Shown: positions 17,558-26,177 of the stretch, in pieces | How the letters are laid out: each line of letters begins with the position of its first letter | Position numbering within the stretch: position 1 is the first letter of the stretch | Program-made: the position numbers and the translations under genes | Assembly (NCBI GenBank): GCA_963825565.1 | Contig: CAWGTW010000017.1 | Coordinates: 1-64,000 of the forward strand | Length of the DNA stretch: 64,000 nt | From: JBFGCT01 sp963825565 | Lineage (GTDB): Bacteria; Actinomycetota; Acidimicrobiia; Acidimicrobiales; Ilumatobacteraceae | Direction of reading: 5' to 3' | Notes under the pieces: model-generated | What the model was told of the DNA's origin: nothing | Database searches by the model: none | The model's input: the letters and a program-made list of their open reading frames with translations, nothing else

Positions 17558-18517
17558 GTGATCGACCTGCCGACCATCGACGAGGTCCAAGCCGCCGCCG
17601 GGCGCCTCGCGGGCGTGGCTCACCGCACGCCCGTGCTGACCAGCCGGACGCTCGACGAGCGAACCGGCGGCCGGCTGTTCCTCAAGGCCGAATCGTTCCA
17701 GCGGACCGGATCGTTCAAGTTCCGTGGCGCCTACAACACGATCGCCGCGCTCGACGAACCCGCCCGAGCCCGTGGGGTCGCGGCGTACTCGTCGGGAAAC
17801 CACGCGCAGGCCGTCGCTCTCGCCGCACGGCTGCACGGCATCGCTGCGACGATCCTGATGCCCGAGGATGCTCCGCAGTCGAAGCTCGACGCGACGCGCG
17901 GGTACGGCGCCGAGGTCGTCACCTACGACCGCTACGCCGAGGAGCGGTCGAGCCTCGGCGAGAGGCTGGCCGCAGAGCGAGGGATGACGCTGGTGCCACC
18001 GTTCGACCATCCCGACGTGATCGCCGGGCAGGGCACCGCGGCCCGGGAGTTGTTCGCCGACGCCGGCCCGCTCGACCTGCTCGTCGTCTGCGTCGGCGGG
18101 GGCGGGTTGATCTCGGGATGCGCCACCGTGGCCAAGGCGCAGCCGGTTCCTGTCGAGGTCGTCGGCGTCGAGCCCGAGGCGGGTGACGACGTCCGCCGCT
18201 CGCTGGCCGCCGGCCGGGTCGTGACGATCCCGACGCCCCGCACGATCGCCGACGGCCAGCAGACCACCGCGCCGAGCGAGCTCACGCTCGCCGTCATGCG
18301 CGAGCGCGTCGATCGGGTCGTCTTGACCAGCGACGACGAGATCCGCACAGCCATGCGTTTCGCCTTCGAGCGGCTGCGGGTGGTGCTCGAGCCGAGTGGC
18401 GCGTCAGCGCTGGCGGCCGTACTCGCGGGCACGATCGATGTCACCGGCCAGCGAGTCGGCATCACGCTGTCGGGCGGCAACATCGACGTCGCCCGGTTCG
18501 TCCAGCTCCTCGGCTGA
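17558..18517 (+). CDS. PLP-dependent threonine/serine dehydratase
   Basis: A 319-residue fold-type II PLP enzyme. The cofactor Lys lies in RTGSFKFRGAYN (about residues 51-62), the substrate loop is SSGNHAQAVAL, and the phosphate-binding glycine loop is GGGGLISG. Lacking the C-terminal regulatory ACT domains of long IlvA, it resembles short catabolic threonine dehydratases and serine racemases (319-330 residues). It probably deaminates L-threonine or L-serine. Translation starts at GTG 17558; no ATG is suitably placed. It is divergent from mtr, with a 97-base gap. Confidence 0.85.
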   Translation: MIDLPTIDEVQAAAGRLAGVAHRTPVLTSRTLDERTGGRLFLKAESFQRTGSFKFRGAYNTIAALDEPARARGVAAYSSGNHAQAVALAARLHGIAATILMPEDAPQSKLDATRGYGAEVVTYDRYAEERSSLGERLAAERGMTLVPPFDHPDVIAGQGTAARELFADAGPLDLLVVCVGGGGLISGCATVAKAQPVPVEVVGVEPEAGDDVRRSLAAGRVVTIPTPRTIADGQQTTAPSELTLAVMRERVDRVVLTSDDEIRTAMRFAFERLRVVLEPSGASALAAVLAGTIDVTGQRVGITLSGGNIDVARFVQLLG

Positions 18518-18587
18518 GCACACCGCCCCCACCACCCACCCGACCCAGCCGCCCACCCGCCGATCCCGCACGTCTACGTCGCGTCGA

Positions 18588-18605
18588 CGATCGCGACGCG
18601 AACGA
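18588..18605 (+). repeat. 18-base intergenic motif, copy 1
   Basis: The segment CGATCGCGACGCGAACGA upstream of the Nudix gene matches 16 of 18 bases of the arm at 19167-19184 downstream of it. Two further arms form an inverted pair after the gene. No known operator is recognised. The rest of 18518-18654 is low-complexity C-rich DNA. Confidence 0.4.
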
Positions 18606-18654
18606 TGTGCGGTCGGCGTTGTGATTCCTGGGCAAGATCGGCCAAGGTTGGCGG

Positions 18655-19125
18655 GTGTTCGATCGACGGACAGGGGATGGGTTCATCCGCTGCGGTGACG
18701 GCAACGTCCGCTGGGGTATCTTCGGCGCCGCGGGCGCCGTGTTCGTCGTGCGCGACGACGAGGGTGCGGCCTACGTGATGCTGCAGAAGCGGTCGGCGAT
18801 GGCCCACGAGGGCGGGACGTGGTCGTGCGCCGGCGGAGCACTCGAGCAGGGCGAGATGCCCTACGACGGGGCGTTGCGCGAATCGGCCGAGGAGGTCGGT
18901 GCGATCCCCGGCACGCCGCGGCTGCTCGGCGAGTACATCTTCCGGCCGTCCAACGACTGGGCGTACACGACCGTCGTCATCGAGGTCGAGGAGCGGTTCG
19001 GCTCGTCGATCAACTTCGAGACCGACGCCGTCCACTGGTTCACGCTCGACGAGGTCGAACGCCTCCCCCTCCACGCCGGCTTCGCCGCCGCCTGGCCCCA
19101 CCTCCGTCGGATCATCCACCCCTGA
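18655..19125 (+). CDS. Nudix hydrolase
   Basis: A 156-residue protein with a complete Nudix box: GG(x)4GE at residues about 60-67, followed after seven residues by RESAEEVGA. Preceding strands (GAVFVVRDDEGAAYVMLQKR) and the later FETDAVHWFTLDEVERLPLH complete the fold. Such enzymes cleave nucleoside diphosphate derivatives; the substrate is not deducible. The start is GTG 18655. Short copies of one 18-base motif lie on both sides of the gene (see 18588-18605 and 19131-19184). Confidence 0.85.
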   Translation: MFDRRTGDGFIRCGDGNVRWGIFGAAGAVFVVRDDEGAAYVMLQKRSAMAHEGGTWSCAGGALEQGEMPYDGALRESAEEVGAIPGTPRLLGEYIFRPSNDWAYTTVVIEVEERFGSSINFETDAVHWFTLDEVERLPLHAGFAAAWPHLRRIIHP

Positions 19126-19130
19126 TCCAA

Positions 19131-19184
19131 TCGTTTGCCTCGCGATCGTGGTTGACCGGATCGCCGCGATCGCGACGCAAACGG
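19131..19184. repeat. Inverted repeat after Nudix gene
   Basis: The arms 19131-19148 and 19167-19184 are inverted copies matching at 16-17 of 18 positions, separated by 18 bases. Placed six bases after the Nudix stop and 30 bases before the molybdoenzyme gene, it could terminate transcription or bind a regulator. There is no T-tract. Confidence 0.45.
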
Positions 19185-19214
19185 TGGGGGGTGGTGGCGC
19201 CGTAGAGTCGTGTC

Positions 19215-21350
19215 ATGTCGATCGCCGAGCCACCGACCGCTCCCTCGACGACGAGCACGATCCACGGCACGTGCCACCACGACTGCCCGGACTCCTGCGG
19301 CTGGAGCGTCACCGTCGACCACGGCGTCACCGATCGGCCGGTGGCGATCAGACTGCGCGGCAACCCGGAGCACCCGTACTCGGCCGGCGAGCTGTGCCCG
19401 AAGGTCAACCGGTTCCTCGACCGTGTCTACAGCCCCGACCGTCTCCTCCATCCGCTGCGACGGGTCGGGCCGAAGGGGTCGGGCGAGTTCGAACGCGTCA
19501 CGTGGGAGCAGGCCACCGACGAGATCGCCGCCCGCCTGCGCGACGTCATCGACACCCACGGCGCGGAGGCGGTCCTGCCGTTCTCCGACGCCGGCAACCA
19601 GAGCGTCCTGGCGATGATGGGGCTGAGCGGTCGGTTCTTCGGGCACATGGGTGCATCGAAGCTGCAGCGGGCGATCTGCGGTCCGACCGTCGGCGCCGGG
19701 ATGGCGATGACGAACGGGTCGGGCCGCGGGATGGACGCGCTCGAACTCGAGCACAGCCGCCTGATCCTGCTCTGGGCGACCAACACCAAACTGACCAACC
19801 GCCACCTGTGGCCGACGATCGAGAAGGCGCGAGCCAACGGCGCCCGGCTGGCCGTGATCGACCCGCTCAGGACGATCACCGCCGACGCCGTCGAACCCGA
19901 GCGGGGCGACCGGTTCATCCAGCCCCGGCCGGGCACTGACATCGCGATGATGCTGGCGATGATGCACGTGATCATCCGCGACGGGTTGACCGACGATGCC
20001 TGGATCGCAGCGCACACCAGCGGCTTCGACGAGTTGCGGGCGGCGGTCGCCGGCTGGACCGCGGCGCGCGCGGCAGCGGTCACGGGCGTCGACGGCGACG
20101 TGATCGAGCAGCTCGCGACCGACTACGCGACGATCCGGCCTGCCGGCATCCGGTCGCTGATCGGCGCCGAGCACCACGAGAACGGCGCGATGTTCTACCG
20201 CACGCTCGCCTGCCTGCCGGCCCTGACGGGCGCGTGGGCCGAGCGCGGCGGCGGCATCGCCAAGAGCGTCGGGTCCTACAGCGAGGACCTGATCGACGAG
20301 GCGGCCTACCTCCGGCCCGACCTGGCGACGGCGGGTGGCCGACGCGAGCCGCGCACCCTCAACATGAGCCGACTCGGCGAGATCCTGACGTCGCCGACGG
20401 CGGGTACCGGCACGGGGCCGGGGGTGCACGCGCTGGTCGTGTGGAACTGCAACCCGCTCGTCGTCGTCCCGAACGCGGAGCTGACCAGGACCGGCCTGGC
20501 GCGCGACGACCTGTTCACCGTCGTCCACGAGCAGTTCCTCACCGACACCGCGGCGTACGCCGACATCGTCCTGCCCGCGGCCACGCAGGTCGAGGCCGAC
20601 GACGTCGTGCTGCCGTGGGGACACCTGTGGATCGGTTGGAACGGTGCGGCGATCGAACCGCCGGGCGAGGCGTGCTCCAACACCGAGATGTTCCGCCGGC
20701 TGGCGCGGGCGATGGGATACCAGGAGTCGGCGCTGTTCGACGACGACGAGACGTTGCTCGCCCAGGCGTTGCCGACGGTCGACCTCGATCGGCTCCGCTC
20801 GGCCGGCTGGCTGCGGGCGCCGTATCCCGACGACGGCCGACCGTTCGGCGATGGTGAGTTCGACACGCCGAGCGGGCGGGTCGAGTTCGCTTCCACCGCA
20901 CTCGAGGCGATCGGCCAACCGCGCCTGCCGGCGTACGTGCCGGCGATCGAGGGTCCGGGCGGCGATGCGAACCTGCTGGCCGAGTTCCCGCTCCAGCTCC
21001 TCACCCCGAAGCACCACACGCGCTTCTTGAACTCCGGCTACTCGCACCTGCCCAAGCACGGGCCGGCCGAGGGTGGACCCTTCGTCGAGCTCGACCCGGC
21101 CGATGCCGCCGAGCGCGGGCTGACCGAGGAGTCGACCGCCGTCGTGTGGAATCGTCGGGCGCGCGTCGAGCTGCCCGTGCGGATCACCCGCCGCCTGCGC
21201 CCGGGCGTCGTCGCGATCCCGTTCGGTTGGTGGCGGGCGCAGCACCCCGACGGCAAGGTCGCCAACAGCCTGACCAACGACACGCTGACCGAATGGGGCG
21301 GCGGCGTGGCCTACAGCGACACCCTCGTCCAGGTCGCGTCGCTGCGTTGA
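19215..21350 (+). CDS. Molybdopterin-dependent oxidoreductase, cytosolic
   Basis: A 711-residue enzyme of the DMSO reductase/formate dehydrogenase superfamily. The N-terminal [4Fe-4S] site is C20, C24, C28 and C61 (CHHDCPDSC, then GELCPK). The molybdopterin domains include LLWATNTKLTNRHLW, IDPLRTITAD, FIQPRPGTDIAMMLAM and, near the end, LQLLTPKHHTRFLNS and SLTNDTLTEWGGG. There is no twin-arginine signal, so it acts in the cytoplasm. No iron-sulfur or membrane subunit gene is adjacent, suggesting a soluble single-subunit enzyme. The substrate is unknown. It is followed by a perfect 18-base inverted repeat. Confidence 0.85.
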   Translation: MSIAEPPTAPSTTSTIHGTCHHDCPDSCGWSVTVDHGVTDRPVAIRLRGNPEHPYSAGELCPKVNRFLDRVYSPDRLLHPLRRVGPKGSGEFERVTWEQATDEIAARLRDVIDTHGAEAVLPFSDAGNQSVLAMMGLSGRFFGHMGASKLQRAICGPTVGAGMAMTNGSGRGMDALELEHSRLILLWATNTKLTNRHLWPTIEKARANGARLAVIDPLRTITADAVEPERGDRFIQPRPGTDIAMMLAMMHVIIRDGLTDDAWIAAHTSGFDELRAAVAGWTAARAAAVTGVDGDVIEQLATDYATIRPAGIRSLIGAEHHENGAMFYRTLACLPALTGAWAERGGGIAKSVGSYSEDLIDEAAYLRPDLATAGGRREPRTLNMSRLGEILTSPTAGTGTGPGVHALVVWNCNPLVVVPNAELTRTGLARDDLFTVVHEQFLTDTAAYADIVLPAATQVEADDVVLPWGHLWIGWNGAAIEPPGEACSNTEMFRRLARAMGYQESALFDDDETLLAQALPTVDLDRLRSAGWLRAPYPDDGRPFGDGEFDTPSGRVEFASTALEAIGQPRLPAYVPAIEGPGGDANLLAEFPLQLLTPKHHTRFLNSGYSHLPKHGPAEGGPFVELDPADAAERGLTEESTAVVWNRRARVELPVRITRRLRPGVVAIPFGWWRAQHPDGKVANSLTNDTLTEWGGGVAYSDTLVQVASLR

Positions 21351-21380
21351 CAACCGGTGTCTGACACCGGTTGTCAACGC
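21344..21380. terminator. Perfect 18-base inverted repeat
   Basis: The arms 21344-21361 and 21363-21380 are exact inverted copies around a single central base. The core GGTGTCTGACACC matches the small palindrome at 13842-13854. The left arm includes the molybdoenzyme stop codon. As RNA it would form a very stable hairpin, so a terminator is possible, but no T run follows. It may equally be a repetitive extragenic palindrome or a protein-binding site. Confidence 0.55.
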
Positions 21381-21443
21381 AGGAACGGTGCGGGTCTGTC
21401 CCAGAACAGATCGCGGTCTGCTGGCCAGCGGTACCCTGGCGGG

Positions 21444-22703
21444 ATGGCCGGGGACCTGATCTACGCATTCCGGGTGATGCGGTTGCCCCTGCTCGATGCG
21501 GGCGGGGAGACGATCGGCAGCATCGAGGATCTGGTCGTGGTCCCCGGTCGGCCGGGGCGCGGCAAGGACCCCGCGATCGCACCTCGCGTGGTCGGGTTCG
21601 TCGCCAACAGCCAGCGGCGGCGGATCTTCGTCAACGCCAACCGGGTCGCTGAACTGAACAGCGACGGCGCCCGCCTCCAGAGCTGGGACGTCGACCTCAA
21701 CCCGTTCAAGCCCCGCTCCGGCGAGGTGCTGATCGGCGACGACCTCATCGACCGCCGGATCGGCGACGAGGTCGTCAGCGACATCGCGCTGCGGCCCAAC
21801 TCCGACGGTCGATCGGCGTGGTGGGAGATCCACAAGATCCGCCTCGCCCGCAAGAACTCGATCCGCCGCCGCCCGAGCTACCGGCTGGTCGACTACGACG
21901 AGGTGCCGGCGCTGTTCGACGCCCCGACCGAGATGCAGGCCGAGGCGGTCCGCCTCCGCGACGTCCACCCGGCCGAGGTCGCGGCGATCGTCCGCGCCCT
22001 TCCCGCCGACCAACGCCGGCAACTGGCCGAAGCGATGGACGACGAACGGCTGGCCGACGTGCTCGAGGAGCTTCCCGAGTCCGAGCAGGTGCGCATCGTC
22101 GAGAGCCTCGACCGCGACCGGCTCGTCGGGGTGTTCGACGAGATGGAGTTCGACGACCTCGCCGACCTGCTCGGGCAGATGACCGAGGCGCAGCAGGAAC
22201 TGATGCTCGGCGTGATGGACGACGACGATGCCGACGTCGTCCGCCGTCTCCTCTCCTACGAGGAGGGGACCGCCGGCGGGCTGATGACCCCGGAGGTGAT
22301 CATCTTCGGCCCGACCAACACCGTCGCCGACGCGCTCGCCCAGATCCGGGTGCCCGACTGGGTCGTCAGCATCGCCACCCAGGTCTTCATCACCCAACCG
22401 CCCTACAAGACACCGACCGGCAAGTTCCTCGGCGTCGTCCACATGCAGCGACTCCTGCGCGAGCCGCCGAACATGGAGTTGGGGCGCCTGATCGTCGATT
22501 CCCCGGTCGTGTCCCCCGACCTGTCCGACCGTGCGGTCGCGGTCGAGTTGGCGAGCTACGACCTCCTCGCCATCGCGGTGTGCGACGATGCCGGTCGGCT
22601 GCTCGGCGCGGTGACCGTCGACGACGTGATCGACCGCATGCTCGGTGCCGAATGGCGCCGCTCGCGCTCGCGCCCGAACCTCCAGTCGGCGGGCGGCCGA
22701 TGA
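21444..22703 (+). CDS. MgtE-N/CBS domain protein without transporter domain
   Basis: A 419-residue soluble protein. Residues 1-140 look like a PRC-barrel (LPLLDAGGETIGSIEDLVVVP). Residues about 160-265 form the helical MgtE N domain (ALPADQRRQLAEAMDDERLADVLEELPESEQ in pieces), ending GTAGGLMTPEV. CBS repeats follow, with LLGAVTVDDVIDRMLG at the end. The membrane domain of MgtE magnesium channels is absent. Similar proteins are widespread in actinobacteria with no settled function; a role in magnesium sensing is inference. ATG 21444. The start codon of the DUF1003 gene overlaps its stop by four bases. Confidence 0.8.
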   Translation: MAGDLIYAFRVMRLPLLDAGGETIGSIEDLVVVPGRPGRGKDPAIAPRVVGFVANSQRRRIFVNANRVAELNSDGARLQSWDVDLNPFKPRSGEVLIGDDLIDRRIGDEVVSDIALRPNSDGRSAWWEIHKIRLARKNSIRRRPSYRLVDYDEVPALFDAPTEMQAEAVRLRDVHPAEVAAIVRALPADQRRQLAEAMDDERLADVLEELPESEQVRIVESLDRDRLVGVFDEMEFDDLADLLGQMTEAQQELMLGVMDDDDADVVRRLLSYEEGTAGGLMTPEVIIFGPTNTVADALAQIRVPDWVVSIATQVFITQPPYKTPTGKFLGVVHMQRLLREPPNMELGRLIVDSPVVSPDLSDRAVAVELASYDLLAIAVCDDAGRLLGAVTVDDVIDRMLGAEWRRSRSRPNLQSAGGR

Positions 22704-23239
22704 AGCGCCGCAGCGACCTGACCACGCCGCGCGCCGCCCGCCGGCTCGGCGTGCAATACGACTCCGACGCCTTCGGCAAGTTCGCCGAGTCGATCGCCGG
22801 GTTCATCGGAACCGCTCGCTTCCTGGTCTGGCAGAGCGTGTTCATCATCGTCTGGATCGTGTTCAACACGATGGCGCCGCGGAACCTGCAATGGGACCCG
22901 TGGGACCGCGGGCTGGTGCTGCTCACCCTCGCCCTGTCGATCCAGGCGGCGTACGCCGCGCCGCTGATCTTGCTCTCGCAGTACCGCCAGGAGCGGCGCG
23001 ACCGGCTGACGTCGGAGAACGACCGCGAGGTTGCCGAGCGCACCCAGTCCGACACCGAGTTCCTCGCCCGCGAGATCGCCGGCGTCCGCCTGTCGCTGTC
23101 CGACATGGTCACCGGGGAGGACTTCGCCGACCGCCTCGAACGGCTGACCGGCGTGGTCGAGGACCTCGGTCGACAGGTCGGCCGGCTCGCCGCTCACGAC
23201 GACGGGACGCGGACGAGCGCGTCACCCGCCACCGACTGA
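22700..23239 (+). CDS. DUF1003 membrane protein
   Basis: A 179-residue protein with two membrane helices (about residues 41-56 and 72-95) separated by a short loop with WDPWDRG, then RQERRDRLTSENDREVAERT, the conserved DUF1003 signature. A coiled, charged C-terminus follows. The ATG overlaps the stop of the MgtE-N/CBS gene (ATGA), so the two are translationally coupled and probably work together; this pairing is common in actinobacteria. Function unknown. Confidence 0.85.
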   Translation: MKRRSDLTTPRAARRLGVQYDSDAFGKFAESIAGFIGTARFLVWQSVFIIVWIVFNTMAPRNLQWDPWDRGLVLLTLALSIQAAYAAPLILLSQYRQERRDRLTSENDREVAERTQSDTEFLAREIAGVRLSLSDMVTGEDFADRLERLTGVVEDLGRQVGRLAAHDDGTRTSASPATD

Positions 23240-23246
23240 CTCGCTG

Positions 23247-24104
23247 TCACGACGACGCCAGCACCTCTTCGACCAACTCGACGGTCAGCGCTGCGAACTG
23301 GCCGGGATGGGTGATCGTGCTGAAGTGGTCGGCCCGGAGCTCGCGCACCGAGGCGCCGACCGCCGCCGCCAGCTCGCGCTGCTTGCGCGGCCGGACCAGG
23401 CGATCGACGGTCGTGATCAGGCTGGCGGACGGCACCCCGATACCGGCGGCCCACGGCCGAGCGTCGTACGCAGCAAGCGCCCGACCAGCCTCGACGATCG
23501 CAAACGGATTGGCCCGCATCGTCTCGGCATCGAGCCAGGCCCGATACGGGGCGACGGGGTGATCGTCGGGGAGCAGGTCGCGAGTGAGTCGGCGGAGCAC
23601 TCGCGGGTACAGCCACGAGCGCATCGCCGACCCCATCAGCGGCAGCAACCTCCACGTCAGCCGTTCCCGCACGGTCGCCCGCCACTCGAGGGCGGTCGCC
23701 TGCAACACGATCGCCCGCACGAAGTCGGGGTGACGCCGCGCCATCGTCAGGGTGAGCGGGCCGCCCATCGAGTACCCGACGACGACCGCCCGCTCGATGC
23801 CGAGCGCACGGGCGACGATGACCGTGTCATCGGCGACGGCTTCGAGGGTGAACGGCTCCGGCGATCGCAGCCCCCGCCCGTGCCCCTGGTGATCGAGCGC
23901 GACGAACGTGCAGATGCGGGCGAGCGCCTCGTACGCGCTGAAGAACTGCAGATCGGCGTTCGCCGTCCACCCGTGCATCAGGACGACGTGCGGCGCGGCG
24001 GGGTCCGGGTGCCGGTGGTGGCGAGCGAAGAACTCGCCGCGGCCCTCGATGCGTACGATCTCGCCGGTCGGGAGCCACGGTGCGGCCAGCTCAGCTCGGG
24101 ACAC
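23247..24104 (-). CDS. Alpha/beta hydrolase
   Basis: A 285-residue alpha/beta-fold hydrolase. The oxyanion region is VVLMHGWTAN, the nucleophile elbow is VVGYSMGGPL (Ser), the acid is probably Asp in ITTVDRLV, and the His is in RADHFSTITHP. I chose GTG 24104 because AGGAG lies seven bases upstream; an ATG at 24143 gives a longer, Ser/Gly-rich start without this. The chosen start overlaps the end of the upstream dehydrogenase-like gene by 14 bases, so they form an operon. The substrate is unknown; esters or lactones are likely for the family. Confidence 0.8.
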   Translation of the reverse strand: MSRAELAAPWLPTGEIVRIEGRGEFFARHHRHPDPAAPHVVLMHGWTANADLQFFSAYEALARICTFVALDHQGHGRGLRSPEPFTLEAVADDTVIVARALGIERAVVVGYSMGGPLTLTMARRHPDFVRAIVLQATALEWRATVRERLTWRLLPLMGSAMRSWLYPRVLRRLTRDLLPDDHPVAPYRAWLDAETMRANPFAIVEAGRALAAYDARPWAAGIGVPSASLITTVDRLVRPRKQRELAAAVGASVRELRADHFSTITHPGQFAALTVELVEEVLASS

Positions 24105-25026
24105 CGGTGAACTCCTGGAGCCGGACCCCGAGCCGCTCGACACCGGTGAGCAGCGCGATGGTGTCGAGCCCGGCCTGGCCGGTGGTGATGACGCCGCTCC
24201 CGAGGCGGCCGGCGATCGCCTCGCCGGCCATCACGGTCGCCGTTGCAGCGGTCATCGTTCCGACCAGCTCGGCAACGCCGGCGATCAACGTCACCCGGTG
24301 CCCGCGCTCGTCGGCGCCGCGCGCCTCGACCCTGACCGCGCCGACACCTCCTTCGCGGTGCGGCGGGCTGAGCATCGGCAGCCGGGCGGTCAAGCGGTCG
24401 CGCCGGTTGGCCGAGATCCGGGCACTGATCCGGCCGGCTTCGGGGAAGGCGGCATGGAGGAGCAGCGGTGCGGCCATCTCGGCGGCGTAGCAGTCATACG
24501 CACCGACCGGTTCGGGGAACCAGCACAGCTCGCGACCCGACCCGGCGGGTCGCGACACCCACTCGTGGTCGTGCCAACCGATCGCCCGCCCCCTGAGCGC
24601 CGCGTGGTGCTGCCGGGCGCACGCCGGACCAGCGGTTCCGTGCACGGCCACGTGGATCTCGTCGGTCGTCGCCAGTTGGCTGGCGAGGTAGCGAGCGAGC
24701 AGACCGATCAGACCGGGGGACATGCCGGCCCCGACGACGAGCGGGACGCCGGCGTACCGCGCCCGGTCGTCGAGGTCGACCATCGCTCGCACGTCCTCGA
24801 TGTCGTCGCTCACCGAGACGACACCGATTCCCCTGGCGACCAGCTCGGCGGCGAGCTGCGAGTGCGGCGGCGGCGAGGCGAGCACCGCCACGTCGATCGA
24901 ATCGAGCCCGATCAGGGACCGCCGCGGGTCGAGGTCGACCACGGCCGCCTGATCGTCGACGAGCGGGATTCGTCGCAGGATGCGTGCTCCGACGACGCCA
25001 CGGCCGGCGAGGGCGATCGTCGTCAT
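24091..25026 (-). CDS. NAD(P)-binding dehydrogenase-like protein
   Basis: A 311-residue protein with an N-terminal Rossmann start (TTIALAGRGVVGARILRRI), then IDVAVLASPPPHSQLAAELVARG and VVGAGMSPGLIGLLARYLA. The order resembles saccharopine dehydrogenase-like or homoserine dehydrogenase-like NAD(P) proteins, but catalytic residues are not obvious. It begins at ATG 25026, three bases after the stop of the 44-residue small protein gene, and overlaps the hydrolase gene. All three are thus one operon. The reaction is unknown. Confidence 0.65.
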   Translation of the reverse strand: MTTIALAGRGVVGARILRRIPLVDDQAAVVDLDPRRSLIGLDSIDVAVLASPPPHSQLAAELVARGIGVVSVSDDIEDVRAMVDLDDRARYAGVPLVVGAGMSPGLIGLLARYLASQLATTDEIHVAVHGTAGPACARQHHAALRGRAIGWHDHEWVSRPAGSGRELCWFPEPVGAYDCYAAEMAAPLLLHAAFPEAGRISARISANRRDRLTARLPMLSPPHREGGVGAVRVEARGADERGHRVTLIAGVAELVGTMTAATATVMAGEAIAGRLGSGVITTGQAGLDTIALLTGVERLGVRLQEFTGVPS

Positions 25027-25028
25027 CG

Positions 25029-25163
25029 TCACCGATCCGGCAGGTCGAGCGGCCGCCAGCCGCCGCGCTGTGGCGGCGTCCCCCCGGTGCCACGAACCCG
25101 GAGCGCAGCGGCGACCGCGGCGGCCAGCGCCACCGCTCCGAGAATCCGCCTGAGCAGCTTCAT
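25029..25163 (-). CDS. Small single-helix protein (44 residues)
   Basis: A short gene starting at ATG 25163 with KLLRRILGAVALAAAVAAAL, a basic start followed by one membrane helix or signal anchor, then a short Pro/Gly/Arg tail. Its stop lies three bases before the start of the dehydrogenase-like gene, which supports real translation. No family recognised. Confidence 0.45.
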   Translation of the reverse strand: MKLLRRILGAVALAAAVAAALRVRGTGGTPPQRGGWRPLDLPDR

Positions 25164-25304
25164 GCCCGAGCGCGCCGGGCATGTCGGGTGTCGAGGACCA
25201 TCGTGCGTCGAGCGTATCGGACGACGTCGCGAGGGTCCTGTCCCGCCGGCACGGCGTCGCGTGGCGACGTGCGAATCGGGTACGTTCGCGTGTCGGAGGA
25301 CACG

Positions 25305-25880
25305 GTGAACCCCAAGGTTGACGCGTACATCAGTCGGTCGGAGCGGTGGCCCGAGGAGCTGACCGACTTGCGGTCGATCCTGCTCGGCTGCGCGTTGACC
25401 GAGGAGATCAAGTGGGGCAAGCCCTGCTACGTCCATGACGGCCGGAACATCGTCATCGTCCAGGAGATGAACGAGTTTCTGGCACTGATGTTCTTCAAGG
25501 GCGCCCTGTTGAACGATCCCGACCGCGTGCTCGAGGAGCAGGGGCCGAACTCACGGTCGGCCCGTCGCATCCGGTTCACCTCGGTCGAGGACGTGGCCCG
25601 GCTCGCCGACACCGTCAGGGCCTACGTCGCCGAGGCCATCGACATCGAGGAGGCGGGCCTCGCAGTCGACCCGCCGCCCGAGCTCGTCCTCGTGGAGGAA
25701 CTGCAGGGTCGCCTCGAACGCGACCCGGCGCTGCGCGTCGCGTTCGAGGCGCTGACCCCAGGTCGTCAACGGGAGTACAACCTCTACTTCTCGGCGCCGA
25801 AGAACGAGTCCACCCGCGCCGCGCGGGTCGAGAAGTATGCCGACAAGATCCGCAGCGGCAAGGGCTTCCGCGACCGCTGA
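25305..25880 (+). CDS. DUF1801 (YdhG/YdeI-like) protein
   Basis: A 191-residue protein. The first half has the DUF1801 pattern: LTDLRSILLGCALTEEIKWG, KPCYVHDGRNIVIVQEM and LALMFFKGALL. The end, FEALTPGRQREYNLYFS followed by SAPKNESTRAARVEKY, is the YdeI-type C-terminal motif. The gene starts at GTG 25305, preceded by GGAGG at a good distance. Members include iron/frataxin-like and stress proteins, but function is not firm. It is divergent from the 44-residue gene with a 140-base gap. A strong hairpin follows the stop. Confidence 0.8.
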   Translation: MNPKVDAYISRSERWPEELTDLRSILLGCALTEEIKWGKPCYVHDGRNIVIVQEMNEFLALMFFKGALLNDPDRVLEEQGPNSRSARRIRFTSVEDVARLADTVRAYVAEAIDIEEAGLAVDPPPELVLVEELQGRLERDPALRVAFEALTPGRQREYNLYFSAPKNESTRAARVEKYADKIRSGKGFRDR

Positions 25881-25883
25881 TCT

Positions 25884-25916
25884 GTGCTTGGCCCGACCCG
25901 GTAGCGGGCCAGGCAC
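25884..25916 (+). terminator. Strong hairpin after DUF1801 gene
   Basis: The arms 25884-25895 and 25905-25916 pair over 12 positions with one G-T pair around a nine-base loop, starting three bases after the stop codon. There is no T-tract. The remaining bases to 26177 show no gene. Confidence 0.6.
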
Positions 25917-26177
25917 GGAAGCGTCAGCGGATGCTCGGAGTGTCGAGTCGACGCAGGATGGTGGCGACAGGCGCCGCCTCGCTCACGACGCGCAGTCTCA
26001 GACACCACCGTTCCAGGGCGGTCGGTGGCCGTGGTCGGCGGTGACGGGGCGGGTGGGGTCACGATCGGGCGGTGTCGGGTGGTGGGTTGAGCTGGATCCA
26101 GCGGGTGTCGAGGCGTTCGCCGACGGGCGATCGGCTGATCGGTCGGGATGACGCCGCGCGTCGCGACGCTTGGCGGT

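Noticed and set aside
18861..22442. A 1193-codon open frame on the minus strand
   Set aside because: It runs opposite the Nudix, molybdoenzyme and MgtE-like genes, all with clear family motifs. Its product is an Asp/Arg/Val-rich mix with no motif, as expected from the shadow frame of high-GC genes.
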